A DNA stretch of 64,000 bases from UBA6911 sp964481255. Lineage in GTDB: Bacteria; Acidobacteriota; UBA6911. Each line of letters starts with the position of its first letter. Within the stretch, counting starts at the first letter, position 1. The notes below the pieces were generated by a model. That model saw only the letters and a list, made by a program, of their open reading frames with translations, was not told the DNA's origin and made no database searches. The stretch is from contig CAYZTZ010000001.1 of NCBI GenBank assembly GCA_964481255.1, forward strand, positions 46,120 through 110,119, in the 5' to 3' direction. Below are positions 43,701 to 52,105 of the stretch, piece after piece. The position numbers were made by a program, and so were the translations under genes.

Positions 43701-44498
43701 GTGCGCATTACCGTGAAGCTGGGAGGGAGCATTCTGGAGGACGCCGGCGTCCGCATGCGGCTTCTGGAACAGGTCTCGAAGATCTCGGCGCTCGGCCACG
43801 AGATCCTTCTGGTGCACGGGGGGGGAAAAAGCCTGAGCCGGCGTCTTGAGCAGCTGCGGATTCCCTCCCGGTTTGTGGAGGGTCTGCGCGTGACCGACGC
43901 CGAGACCCTGGGAGTGGCGGTGATGGTGCTCGCGGGCGAGGTGAACAAGAGAATTGTCGCGGAAATGAGCGGGCTGAGCATCCGGGCGGTCGGCATTTGC
44001 GGGGCGGACGCCGGCGCCGTCCGCTGCGTGCGCCTTTCCGATTTGGGGGGATACCCGGAAGATCTCGGTTTCGTGGGGAAACCGTCCGAGGTAAACAGGC
44101 CCTTTTTTGAAAGCCTTTTCGCCTCGGGACTGATCCCTGTTGTATCAAGCATCGCCCTGGGCCCGGATGCCGGGCTCTATAACGTGAACGCAGACCAGAT
44201 GGCCGCGTGCTGCGCCTCGGGCACCGGGTGCTCCGCCCTGATCTACCTGACCGACGTCCCGGGCGTAAGAGACGAGAACGGGGCTGTGCTCCGGGACATC
44301 GGAGAATTTGAAATACTGCAGATGCGCTCGCGGGGAATTCTCTCGGGAGGAATGCTCCCGAAGACCTCCTCATGCCTCGAAGCGCTCGCGGCCGGGGTGG
44401 CGTCGGTCTGGATACTCCCCGGCGCCGGCCCGGATGTGTTGACCGGGTTCATCGATGGGACTCTGACGGAAGGAACGCAGATTCATGGAAACCAATGA
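43701..44498 (+). CDS. argB: Acetylglutamate kinase
   Basis: A 265-residue amino-acid kinase: VKLGGSIL and LVHGGGKSLSRRL at the N-terminus, NVNADQMA and SGGMLPK toward the end, matching the nucleotide and acetylglutamate sites. It starts at GTG 43701, four bases after AGGAGA. It overlaps argD by 14 bases. Confidence 0.93.
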   Translation: MRITVKLGGSILEDAGVRMRLLEQVSKISALGHEILLVHGGGKSLSRRLEQLRIPSRFVEGLRVTDAETLGVAVMVLAGEVNKRIVAEMSGLSIRAVGICGADAGAVRCVRLSDLGGYPEDLGFVGKPSEVNRPFFESLFASGLIPVVSSIALGPDAGLYNVNADQMAACCASGTGCSALIYLTDVPGVRDENGAVLRDIGEFEILQMRSRGILSGGMLPKTSSCLEALAAGVASVWILPGAGPDVLTGFIDGTLTEGTQIHGNQ

Positions 44499-45732
44499 CG
44501 CGGCCCGGCTCAGACCGGAGGAGATACAATCTCTCGAGGAGCAGTTCCTCTTTCCCACCTATAAAAGGTCCGACCTTTTCTGCTCGCATGGTTCCGGAGC
44601 CTATCTTTACGATATGGCGGGCCGGCGCTATACCGATTTTCTGGCAGGCATTTCCGTCAATTCACTGGGCTATAACCATCCGCGCCTGGTCCGCGCCCTG
44701 ATAGAGCAGGGGCAGAGGCTGATACATTGCTCCAATCTCTTCTATCACCCGTACCAAGGCCTCCTGGCCAAGCGTCTCGCGGGAGTTTCCGGCATGGCCA
44801 GGGTCTTTTTCACCAACAGCGGAACGGAAGCGATCGAGGCCGCGCTCAAGATCGCGCGCGCTTACGGTCGCAGCCGGGGACGGGAAGACAAATCCTTGAT
44901 CCTGACGCTCAGGAACTCATTCCATGGGCGCACGTTCGGCGCCCTCAGCATCACGACGCAGGAGAAATACCAGGCCCCCTTCCGTCCTCTCGTGCCGGAC
45001 GTCGAGATCGTGCAGGAATGGACGCGGGAGGCTCTGGAAAGGGCTTTTTCGGACCGGGTCTGCGCCCTGTTTCTGGAGCCGGTTCAGGGCGAAGGAGGCG
45101 TGGTCCCGCTTCCGGCCGATTTTGTCCGCGCCGGGCGCGAGCTGTGCGACCGCTACGACGCGCTTCTGGTCGCGGACGAAATCCAAAGCGGGCTGGGGAG
45201 GACCGGCCGGTATTTCGCTTTCGAACATTACGGGATCCGGCCCGATGTCTTGACACTGGCGAAGTCTCTGGCCGCGGGGTATCCCCTGGGGGCGGCGCTC
45301 GGGAACTCGCGGGCTGCGGAGTGCCTGAAACCGGGAGATCACGGCACCACGTTCGGCGGCGGGCCGCTGGCATGCAGGCTCGCCCTGGAGGTTCTCGATA
45401 TCATCGAGGAGGAGCATCTGATCGACAGGGTCGCGCAGTCGGGGGAATTCCTCGCGCGCGGGCTCCGCGGCCTCGCGGCGCGCCATCCGACCATGGGCGA
45501 GATTCGTGCGATGGGTTTGATGATCGGCGTGGAATTGGGCGGCGCGGCCAAGGAAGTCGTAAACCGCCTTTTGAAAAGGGGATTCATAACGAACGCGGCG
45601 CACGAAACCGTCCTGAGACTTCTGCCTCCCTTCGTTATTTCAAGAAGCGATATCGAGGAGTTCCTGGCCGCCCTCGACGGGGTTCTGAGCGAAATGGAAT
45701 GCGCGAAGGAAACGAAGGAATCCCTGAAATAA
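44485..45732 (+). CDS. argD: Acetylornithine aminotransferase
   Basis: 415 residues, class III PLP aminotransferase. Cofactor contacts are in FFTNSGTEAIEAALKIAR and LLVADEIQSGLGRTG, and the Schiff-base Lys in LTLAKSLAAGYPLGA. It converts N-acetylglutamate semialdehyde to N-acetylornithine. The residues after the core (KETKESLK) form a short charged tail. It is coupled to argB by overlap. Confidence 0.94.
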   Translation: METNDAARLRPEEIQSLEEQFLFPTYKRSDLFCSHGSGAYLYDMAGRRYTDFLAGISVNSLGYNHPRLVRALIEQGQRLIHCSNLFYHPYQGLLAKRLAGVSGMARVFFTNSGTEAIEAALKIARAYGRSRGREDKSLILTLRNSFHGRTFGALSITTQEKYQAPFRPLVPDVEIVQEWTREALERAFSDRVCALFLEPVQGEGGVVPLPADFVRAGRELCDRYDALLVADEIQSGLGRTGRYFAFEHYGIRPDVLTLAKSLAAGYPLGAALGNSRAAECLKPGDHGTTFGGGPLACRLALEVLDIIEEEHLIDRVAQSGEFLARGLRGLAARHPTMGEIRAMGLMIGVELGGAAKEVVNRLLKRGFITNAAHETVLRLLPPFVISRSDIEEFLAALDGVLSEMECAKETKESLK

Positions 45733-45743
45733 GGAGTCTTCCG

Positions 45744-46259
45744 ATGGCTGAGACAACCGAAACGGAGCCTGCGGCGACGATGTCCCACGGCCGGGCGATC
45801 CATGTCCGCAAGGCCCGCGTGAGCGATGCGGAGGAGATGTGCCGCATGATCAACTATTACGCGGACCAGCAGCGGATGCTGCCCAAGTCGCTGCTGCAGA
45901 TTTACGAAAATCTCCGCGATTACAGCGTCGCGTTCGAGCCTTCCGTCCCGGATCGCCCGATAGGCTGCGGCGCCCTGCATATCTACTGGGAAAACCTGGC
46001 CGAGATACGCGCCCTCGCCGTGGCGCCCGAGATGACGCGGAAGGGGATCGGCCGGGCGCTGGTGGAGAAACTCCTGGAGGAAGCGCGAACGCTTGAAATC
46101 GAGCAGGTGTTCTGCTTCACCTACGAGCCGGCGTTCTTCAGCCGTTTCGGCTTTATCCAGGTGGAACATCGCGCGCTTCCCTTGAAGGTGTACAACGAAT
46201 GCTTTCACTGTCCCAAACTCACAAAATGCGATGAACTCGCCATGGTCCTTCAGCTATGA
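45744..46259 (+). CDS. argA: Short GNAT-type N-acetylglutamate synthase
   Basis: A 171-residue GNAT protein. IHVRKARVSDAEEMCRMINYY begins the domain, the acetyl-CoA loop is VAPEMTRKGIGRALVEKLLEEA, and FSRFGFIQVE precedes a Cys-rich end (NECFHCPKLTKCDE). It resembles the short ArgA type (as in Mycobacterium Rv2747) rather than the kinase-fused enzyme. It would make N-acetylglutamate, the entry step, alongside ArgJ. AAGGAG precedes the ATG by seven bases. Confidence 0.88.
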   Translation: MAETTETEPAATMSHGRAIHVRKARVSDAEEMCRMINYYADQQRMLPKSLLQIYENLRDYSVAFEPSVPDRPIGCGALHIYWENLAEIRALAVAPEMTRKGIGRALVEKLLEEARTLEIEQVFCFTYEPAFFSRFGFIQVEHRALPLKVYNECFHCPKLTKCDELAMVLQL

Positions 46260-47503
46260 GTCGAATGCGCGCGCAACGTTCCAGGGTTCGGCCCGAGGCC
46301 GAATGGCGTTTGATTGAAGGCGGCATTACGGCGCCCCAGGGATTTCTCGCCTCGGGAGTGTCGGCCGGAATAAAGAAAAAAGGTCTCGACCTCGCCGTCG
46401 TATTTTCCTCGCAGCCGGCGTCGGCCGCGGGAGTTTTCACGCTGAATCGGGTGCAGGCGGCGCCCGTTGTCCTGAGCAGGCAGAATCTGAAAACGTCGCG
46501 GGGCCGCGCCAGCGCGGTGCTGATCAATTCAGGGTGCGCGAATGCCTGCACGGGGGACCGGGGGATGCGCGACGCGCGCATCAGCACCCGGTGTCTGGCG
46601 TCGCATCTCCATGTGGATCCATGCAGGGTCCTGGTGGCGAGCACCGGCGTCATAGGGAGCTTTCTGCCCGTCCCCAAGGTCCTGAAGGGAATATCGGCGG
46701 CCGTCAGCGCCCTGAATTCGAGAGGCGGGAGCGCGGCGGCCCGGGCGATCATGACGACCGATACCCGCGAGAAATCGATCGCCGTGGAAGGGCGTATCGC
46801 AGGCCAAACCGTCCGCATCGGCGGAATGGCCAAGGGGGCCGGCATGATTCACCCGCAGATGGCGACCATGATTTCCATCCTCACCACCGACGCGCAGATT
46901 CAGCCGGGAATCCTCAACAGGGCCCTGCGCCACGCGGCCGACCGCACCTTCAACTGCCTGACCATCGACGGGGACACGTCCACCAACGACACCCTTCTCA
47001 TACTGGCCAACGGCGCTTCCAGCGCCCCCGTCGCCGACCGCCGTTCCATCTCCTTTTTCGAGAACGGGCTTACGATGATCTGTGAAGAACTGTCCAAGAG
47101 CATAGCCAGAGACGGGGAAGGCGCCACAAAGTTCGTGGAGATACTGGTGCGGGGAGCGGCGGATTTTGAAAGCGCGCGCAGAGTGGCCAAGACGATAGCC
47201 CATTCCCCCCTGGTCAAGACTGCGCTTTATGGAGAAGAGCTCAACTGGGGCCGGATCCTGTGCGCCGTCGGATACAGCGGAGTGCCTTTTGATCCGGAAA
47301 GGGTTTCCTTAAGCCTCAACGGGATACCCGTTTTCCGGAACGGCTCGCCCGTCGGCTCGACCCGCTCGCGCGCCGAAAAGGCCATGAAAGACCGCGATCT
47401 CCAGATTGAGGTGGATCTTGCGGGAGGGCGCTCCTCGGCCAGGGTCTGGACCTGCGATCTGAGCCGCGGCTACGTCGATATCAACGCAAGCTATATCTCT
47501 TAG
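46256..47503 (+). CDS. argJ: Glutamate N-acetyltransferase / amino-acid acetyltransferase ArgJ
   Basis: A 415-residue Ntn-type self-cleaving enzyme. The cleavage and nucleophile site is the Thr in GAGMIHPQMATMISILTTDA; INSGCANACTGDRG and TFNCLTIDGDTSTNDT are also diagnostic. It recycles the acetyl group from N-acetylornithine to glutamate and may also use acetyl-CoA. It overlaps the argA stop by four bases and ends the operon. Confidence 0.96.
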   Translation: MSRMRAQRSRVRPEAEWRLIEGGITAPQGFLASGVSAGIKKKGLDLAVVFSSQPASAAGVFTLNRVQAAPVVLSRQNLKTSRGRASAVLINSGCANACTGDRGMRDARISTRCLASHLHVDPCRVLVASTGVIGSFLPVPKVLKGISAAVSALNSRGGSAAARAIMTTDTREKSIAVEGRIAGQTVRIGGMAKGAGMIHPQMATMISILTTDAQIQPGILNRALRHAADRTFNCLTIDGDTSTNDTLLILANGASSAPVADRRSISFFENGLTMICEELSKSIARDGEGATKFVEILVRGAADFESARRVAKTIAHSPLVKTALYGEELNWGRILCAVGYSGVPFDPERVSLSLNGIPVFRNGSPVGSTRSRAEKAMKDRDLQIEVDLAGGRSSARVWTCDLSRGYVDINASYIS

Positions 47504-47751
47504 CTGGTTTCTGTCGTAAAGCCATTGATATCAAAAGATTTGCGCCGAACGTGTAAGTCGTCGGCGAAGTTTTTGAAGTCTGCACGCCTGTCTGCGCCTT
47601 CGCCCGGCGTTTATCGGCGGCGGCAAACTGCAGCAAAACAAGGCATAAGCAAGTCCGCGCACTCGACGGCTGCCTTTCGATCGTCATAAACAGATGTCCT
47701 GATATGTGTTTCGTCATTCGCGCGCGGCGATTTGTGATGCGCTGTTTTGTC
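47504..47751. other. Intergenic stretch after argJ
   Basis: About 250 bases with no gene or RNA that I can support. No clear terminator for the arginine operon is visible. Confidence 0.4.
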
Positions 47752-47779
47752 TTGACAATCCCCGGCACCGGTCTAAGAT
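47752..47779 (+). promoter_or_regulatory. Promoter of the leuA leader
   Basis: A perfect TTGACA at 47752-47757, a 16-base spacer and TAAGAT at 47774-47779. The transcript would start near 47786 and carry a ~197-base leader before leuA. Confidence 0.7.
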
Positions 47780-47820
47780 ACCGGAGTGCGCGGCGCGCGA
47801 ACCCCGCGTGACATGTTTCT

Positions 47821-47883
47821 ATGAACATCTATAAGCCAGAGCGTTTTGACGCAATCTTTCATCTTGGAATCCTCCTCCTTTAA
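47821..47883 (+). CDS. Putative leucine leader peptide
   Basis: A 20-codon ORF whose last residues are HLGILLL, encoded CTT GGA ATC CTC CTC CTT then TAA. Four of the last six codons read leucine, next to Ile. It lies between the predicted promoter and leuA, the position of leader peptides that sense leucyl-tRNA in leu operons. No Shine-Dalgarno is visible before its ATG, which lowers confidence. Confidence 0.5.
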   Translation: MNIYKPERFDAIFHLGILLL

Positions 47884-47978
47884 AGAAGAATAGCCTTGTT
47901 CCGCCGCCTTTTGCCGGGAAGCCGAGATCGTCGTTCCGGAATCAGGGCGGATCAATAAATCGATTGGCGAAAGGATTC
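47867..47978 (+). promoter_or_regulatory. Candidate translational attenuator of leuA
   Basis: The leuA Shine-Dalgarno region AAAGGATTC (47970-47978) can pair with the leader in two registers: GAATCCT (47867-47873) with AGGATTC, or TCCTTT (47876-47881) with AAAGGA. Both leader segments overlap the Leu codons. A ribosome stalled there for lack of leucyl-tRNA would free the leuA site. No T-tract terminator is seen, so the control would be on translation. Confidence 0.45.
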
Positions 47979-47982
47979 AGCA

Positions 47983-49536
47983 ATGACAGACCGAGTACTC
48001 ATATTCGACACGACATTGAGAGACGGGGAACAGTCCCCAGGGGCCAGCATGACCATCCAGGAGAAACTGATGCTGGCGCGGCAGCTTGAGAAGTTAAGGG
48101 TAGACATCATTGAAGCCGGGTTCCCGATCTCCTCGGACGGGGATTTTGAATCCGTTCGGCGTATAGCCGGGGAAATCCGCACGGTCACCATCGCCGGACT
48201 GGCCAGGGCCAATAAGGGCGATATCGACCGTTGCTGGGAGGCCGTGCGTCATGCCGCAAAGCCAAGAATTCATGTGTTTATCGCAACATCCGATATACAT
48301 CTAAATTACAAGTTAAAGAAAACAAGGGAGGAGGCGCTGGAGGAGGCCAGACAGGCGGTCCAATATGCCAAATCACTCTGCCAGGACGTCGAATTCTCTG
48401 CGGAGGATTCCACACGGTCGGATCTGCCCTATTTATGCAAGGTCGTGGAGGCGGTAATCGACGCTGGAGCGACGGTGGTCAACATCCCGGACACCGTGGG
48501 TTATACCTTCCCGACCGAATACGCCGAGCGGATCCGATACATCCGGGCAAATGTCCCCAACATCGGCCGCGCCATCCTTTCCGTCCATTGCCACAACGAC
48601 CTTGGACTGGCTGTCGCCAACTCGCTGGTGGCCATTCAGAACGGTGTGCGGCAGGTCGAATGCACCGTCAACGGAATCGGCGAACGCGCGGGCAACGCCT
48701 CGCTCGAGGAAATCGTGATGACCCTGCGCACGCGCAAGGACCTCTTCGACGTGGAATCCGGGATCAATACGAGGGAAATCTATCCTTCCAGCGCCATGCT
48801 GACCAATCTCACAGGCATGATGGTTCAGCCGAACAAGGCCATCGTGGGGCGAAACGCCTTTGCCCACGAAGCGGGCATTCACCAGGACGGGGTGATCAAG
48901 GAAAAGCTCACGTATGAGATCATGCGTCCGGAAGACGTCGGGATCAAGGAGAGCAGACTTGTAATGGGAAAGCATTCCGGGCGCCACGCGTTGCGTCAGC
49001 GTTACAAGGAGCTGGGATTCGATCTGAGCGACGCCGAGCTGGAGAAGGCCTATGTCCTGATTAAAAAAGTCGCGGACAAAAAGAAGGCGGTCTACGACGA
49101 AGACCTGATCATAACGGTCCGCGATGCCCTGAGGATCGCAACGCCCGTGTACAAGATCAAGAACATCCATTCCATAGCCGGTAACCAGGTTATTGCCACG
49201 ACGACCATCGTGCTTGAAAAGGAAGGGAAGACTTACACGGACTCCGCCACTGGAGACGGCCCGGTGGATTCCGCCCTGAAGGCGATCAACAGAATCACGG
49301 GGGTGAAGGGCAGGCTTGAGGAATACAGCGTCCACAGCGTGACGAGCGGAGGAGACGCCGTGGGCGAGGTGTTCATGAAAGTTGTCTTCGAAAAAGTCAC
49401 TTTCATCGGCAGGGCGGCCAGCCTGGATATTGTCGACGCCAGCGCGCGCGCCTATTTGGACGCCGTCAACAAGATGATCCATTATCAGGAGGCCCTGCAG
49501 ACCCAGAAAGGGGAGGACCCGCCTCAGGCTGTTTAG
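47983..49536 (+). CDS. leuA: 2-Isopropylmalate synthase
   Basis: 517 residues. The TIM barrel carries FDTTLRDGEQSPGASM and HCHNDLGLAVANS (metal His pair), and AFAHEAGIHQDGVIKE follows. The C-terminal ~130 residues are the LeuA dimer/leucine-feedback domain (IATTTIVLEKEGKTYTDSATG). First committed step of leucine synthesis. AAAGGA is eight bases upstream of the ATG. No leuBCD genes follow, so the pathway is split. Confidence 0.95.
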   Translation: MTDRVLIFDTTLRDGEQSPGASMTIQEKLMLARQLEKLRVDIIEAGFPISSDGDFESVRRIAGEIRTVTIAGLARANKGDIDRCWEAVRHAAKPRIHVFIATSDIHLNYKLKKTREEALEEARQAVQYAKSLCQDVEFSAEDSTRSDLPYLCKVVEAVIDAGATVVNIPDTVGYTFPTEYAERIRYIRANVPNIGRAILSVHCHNDLGLAVANSLVAIQNGVRQVECTVNGIGERAGNASLEEIVMTLRTRKDLFDVESGINTREIYPSSAMLTNLTGMMVQPNKAIVGRNAFAHEAGIHQDGVIKEKLTYEIMRPEDVGIKESRLVMGKHSGRHALRQRYKELGFDLSDAELEKAYVLIKKVADKKKAVYDEDLIITVRDALRIATPVYKIKNIHSIAGNQVIATTTIVLEKEGKTYTDSATGDGPVDSALKAINRITGVKGRLEEYSVHSVTSGGDAVGEVFMKVVFEKVTFIGRAASLDIVDASARAYLDAVNKMIHYQEALQTQKGEDPPQAV

Positions 49537-49777
49537 GGCGCTCAGAATTGACGCGCGGAACCTCAATCGAAAAAGAAGGCCGCCGGTACCATTGAATACA
49601 GAATGACGAATGATGAATTTCGAAGTTCAGTCCGGACTTCTGCGGTTCGACATCCTGCATCCGGCATTTCGCGGCATCATGTCCTGATTGCTTTCGGACA
49701 ATGAGGAAAGACATACTCCTTCATCGTCCAGTCTGATCCTCCCCGAAAGGGCCGAGGGATTTTCCAGCCTGTAGAAA
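49537..49777. other. Intergenic region between leuA and pheA
   Basis: 240 bases without a gene. It contains an A/T-richer patch (about 49590-49630) with short repeats of the GAATGA/GATGAA kind and a GAATTTCGAA decamer, also present at 32771-32780. No terminator or promoter is clear. Confidence 0.35.
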
Positions 49778-50611
49778 ATGCTTCATGTAGCGGCGGGATC
49801 GAGGGTGGCTTTTCAGGGCGAGCCGGGGGCTTTCAGCCATCGCGCGGTGCGCAAGATATTCGGCCCGGCGATCCGGCCTGTTCCCTGTCGCGCCTTTGAA
49901 GATGTTTTCGAAGCGGTGGCGGAGAAAACCGCCGGATTCGCCGTAATCCCCATCGAGAACTCCCTGGCGGGGAGCATTCACCAGAATTTCGACCTTCTTG
50001 CCAAGCATTCGCTCGAGGTGGTCGCGGAAACCTACCTGCGTGTCGAACATAGCCTGATAGCGCACAGGGGTGTCAGCCTGCGCGGAATCCGGCAGATTTA
50101 TTCGCATCCGGCGGCCATGGAGCAGTGCCAGCGCCTGCTCCGGCGGCTCAGATCTGTAGAGAAGGTTTCCTTCTACGATACGGCGGGCAGCGTCAAATTC
50201 ATCCGGGACAAGGGGCTCAGGCATGCGGCGGCCATCGCGAACGAGGAGGCCGCGAGGATTTACGGCATGAAGATCCTGCGCCGGGGAGTCGAGGACGACC
50301 CGGAGAACTACACCCGCTTTCTGGCCTTGGCGCGCCGGGGAATATTCCCGCGCGGCGGAGCCAAAACCAGCATCGTCTTCGGGCTGGAGGATGAGCCGGG
50401 CGTGCTCTTCAAAGCCTTGTCGGTTTTCGCTTTACGGAATATCGATCTGACCAAGATCGAGTCGCGCCCGATCCGCGGAAAGCCCTGGGAGTATCTTTTC
50501 TATCTGGATTTCCGCAGCGACATACGCAGCCGTGAATGCATCAACGCCCTCAGGCATCTCCGCGAGCTGGCGCCCTACCTGAAGATCCTCGGCTCCTATC
50601 CGACACTATAG
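49778..50611 (+). CDS. pheA: Prephenate dehydratase
   Basis: 277 residues. The catalytic domain (about 8-185) has VAFQGEPGAFSHRAV, FAVIPIENSLAGSI and the YDTAGSVKFI region; ENYTRFLAL is the active-site Thr-Arg-Phe motif. The ACT domain (about 195-275) carries LTKIESRPIRGKPWEYLFYLD, the Phe-binding ESRP motif. There is no chorismate mutase domain. It makes phenylpyruvate and should be inhibited by Phe. Confidence 0.95.
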   Translation: MLHVAAGSRVAFQGEPGAFSHRAVRKIFGPAIRPVPCRAFEDVFEAVAEKTAGFAVIPIENSLAGSIHQNFDLLAKHSLEVVAETYLRVEHSLIAHRGVSLRGIRQIYSHPAAMEQCQRLLRRLRSVEKVSFYDTAGSVKFIRDKGLRHAAAIANEEAARIYGMKILRRGVEDDPENYTRFLALARRGIFPRGGAKTSIVFGLEDEPGVLFKALSVFALRNIDLTKIESRPIRGKPWEYLFYLDFRSDIRSRECINALRHLRELAPYLKILGSYPTL

Positions 50612-50977
50612 ATCCGCCTAAGGTCATGGGAAATCGTCCGCGGCCGCGCGGACCAGTATCGCGGCTCAACCGGCAGCGAAGATGATTCGGAGGCCCGGAG
50701 CGCTGCTTTGCTCCACAAAAGGTTTAAAATGAATACATTCGACCCCGCCCGGGAGAGTGCCCGGCAACAGCCCTTGGGAGTGGTCGAGGGAAAGCTGCGT
50801 GGATCGATATCCGCCTTCTTCCTTTGAATCGGCGTCTTTGCAGACGGCTTTCATCCTGAAGGAGTTCCGTTGCCCATTCCATCGTCATTTCCCCTGGCAG
50901 CAGGTGATGAGTTTTCAGCCTGATCTTTGCCTTCGTCATGTTACAATCTGCGGTTTGAATCGGACGGGGAGAGACTT
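50612..50977. other. Intergenic region upstream of the lipid-synthase operon
   Basis: About 365 bases. It should hold the operon promoter; TACAAT at 50942-50947 could be a -10 but lacks a good -35. On the minus strand two overlapping reading frames (50666-50939) look mildly protein-like and might be one frameshifted small gene, but I recognise nothing. Confidence 0.35.
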
Positions 50978-52039
50978 ATGGTGCGCGCGGTCATAGCCGG
51001 AAGCGGCTCCTGCATTCCGCCGAACCGGGTTACCAATGCCATGCTATCCAGAATAATGGATGCCGGCGACGATTGGATCCGGGAGCGCAGCGGGGTGGAA
51101 ACGCGCTATTATGTGGACGAAGGCACCGCGACATCCGACCTCGGGGCCGCCGCCTCCGCAGCAGCACTTGAGGCCGCCGGCGTGGACAAGGACGCTCTGG
51201 ACCTGATTGTCTTCGCCACCATGACCCCCGACTATTTTTTCCCGGGAAGCGGCGCGCTTCTCCAGGCCAAGCTGGGTATCAGGGGGGTCCCCTGTTTCGA
51301 CATACGCCAGCAATGCGCCGGATTTCTATACGGCCTGCAGCTGGCGGATGCGCACATCCGTTCAGGCCTGGCCGAGACCGTGCTGCTCGTCGGGGCCGAG
51401 ACGCACACGGGCTTCATGCCCTGGAGCGCGGAGAATTACAATTATCTTTACGGCAGGACGGAGACACCCCCGACCCCCGAGGAATATGCCTGGAATACGC
51501 GTTTCCGGAACGTGACCGTGCTGTTCGGCGACGCCGGGGCCGCCGTTGTCCTGAGGGCGGAAGATAGCGAGCGCGGCGTCCTCGACAGCATCCTGCGCAC
51601 CGACGGAAGCGATTACGATAAGATTTATGTTCCGGGCGCGGGTTTCAAGCATCGGCCTTATGTGGACGCCGAACAGTTAAAGAGAGGGGATCACATCCCC
51701 GTCATGAACGGGATGTCGGTCTACAGAAACGCCGCCAACTGCATGGCCGACGTCACGAGGGAGATCCTGGAACGAAACAACCTGAAACTTCAGGATATTT
51801 CCCTGGTCCTGATGCATCAGGCCAACAAGCGCATCAACGAGCGCATCCAGAGGATGCTGGCCATACCCGACGACAAAGTGATCCACAATATTCACAAATA
51901 CGGCAACACGACGGCGGCGACCATCCCGTTGCTCTGGGACGAAGCCGCACGCTCGGGCCGAATCAAGCCCGGCGATCTGGTTCTCATGGTCGCCTTCGGG
52001 GCGGGGATGAACTGGGGCGCCGTGCTGCTGCGCGCCTGA
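50978..52039 (+). CDS. FabH-like 3-oxoacyl-ACP synthase III
   Basis: A 353-residue thiolase-fold condensing enzyme. The Cys-His-Asn triad is in RQQCAGFLYGLQ, LVLMHQANKRIN and HKYGNTTAATIPL. N-terminal WIRERSGVETRYYVDEGTATSDLG is typical. An insertion (YNYLYGRTETPPTPEEYAWN, about residues 150-170) is not in E. coli FabH. It probably makes or loads a starter acyl unit for the synthase downstream. ATG 50978 follows GGGGAGAG. Confidence 0.88.
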   Translation: MVRAVIAGSGSCIPPNRVTNAMLSRIMDAGDDWIRERSGVETRYYVDEGTATSDLGAAASAAALEAAGVDKDALDLIVFATMTPDYFFPGSGALLQAKLGIRGVPCFDIRQQCAGFLYGLQLADAHIRSGLAETVLLVGAETHTGFMPWSAENYNYLYGRTETPPTPEEYAWNTRFRNVTVLFGDAGAAVVLRAEDSERGVLDSILRTDGSDYDKIYVPGAGFKHRPYVDAEQLKRGDHIPVMNGMSVYRNAANCMADVTREILERNNLKLQDISLVLMHQANKRINERIQRMLAIPDDKVIHNIHKYGNTTAATIPLLWDEAARSGRIKPGDLVLMVAFGAGMNWGAVLLRA

Positions 52040-52105
52040 GCCGGACGCCCGGGCGGTGATCCGGCCGGGCCCGGATTGACGGCGGCTCTTGATTTGTGAG
52101 GCTTC

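Noticed and set aside
47861..47885. Similarity of CCTCCTCCTTTA to the 16S rRNA 3' end
   Set aside because: Too short, and the sequence upstream has no rRNA resemblance. It is better explained as Leu codons complementary to a ribosome site.
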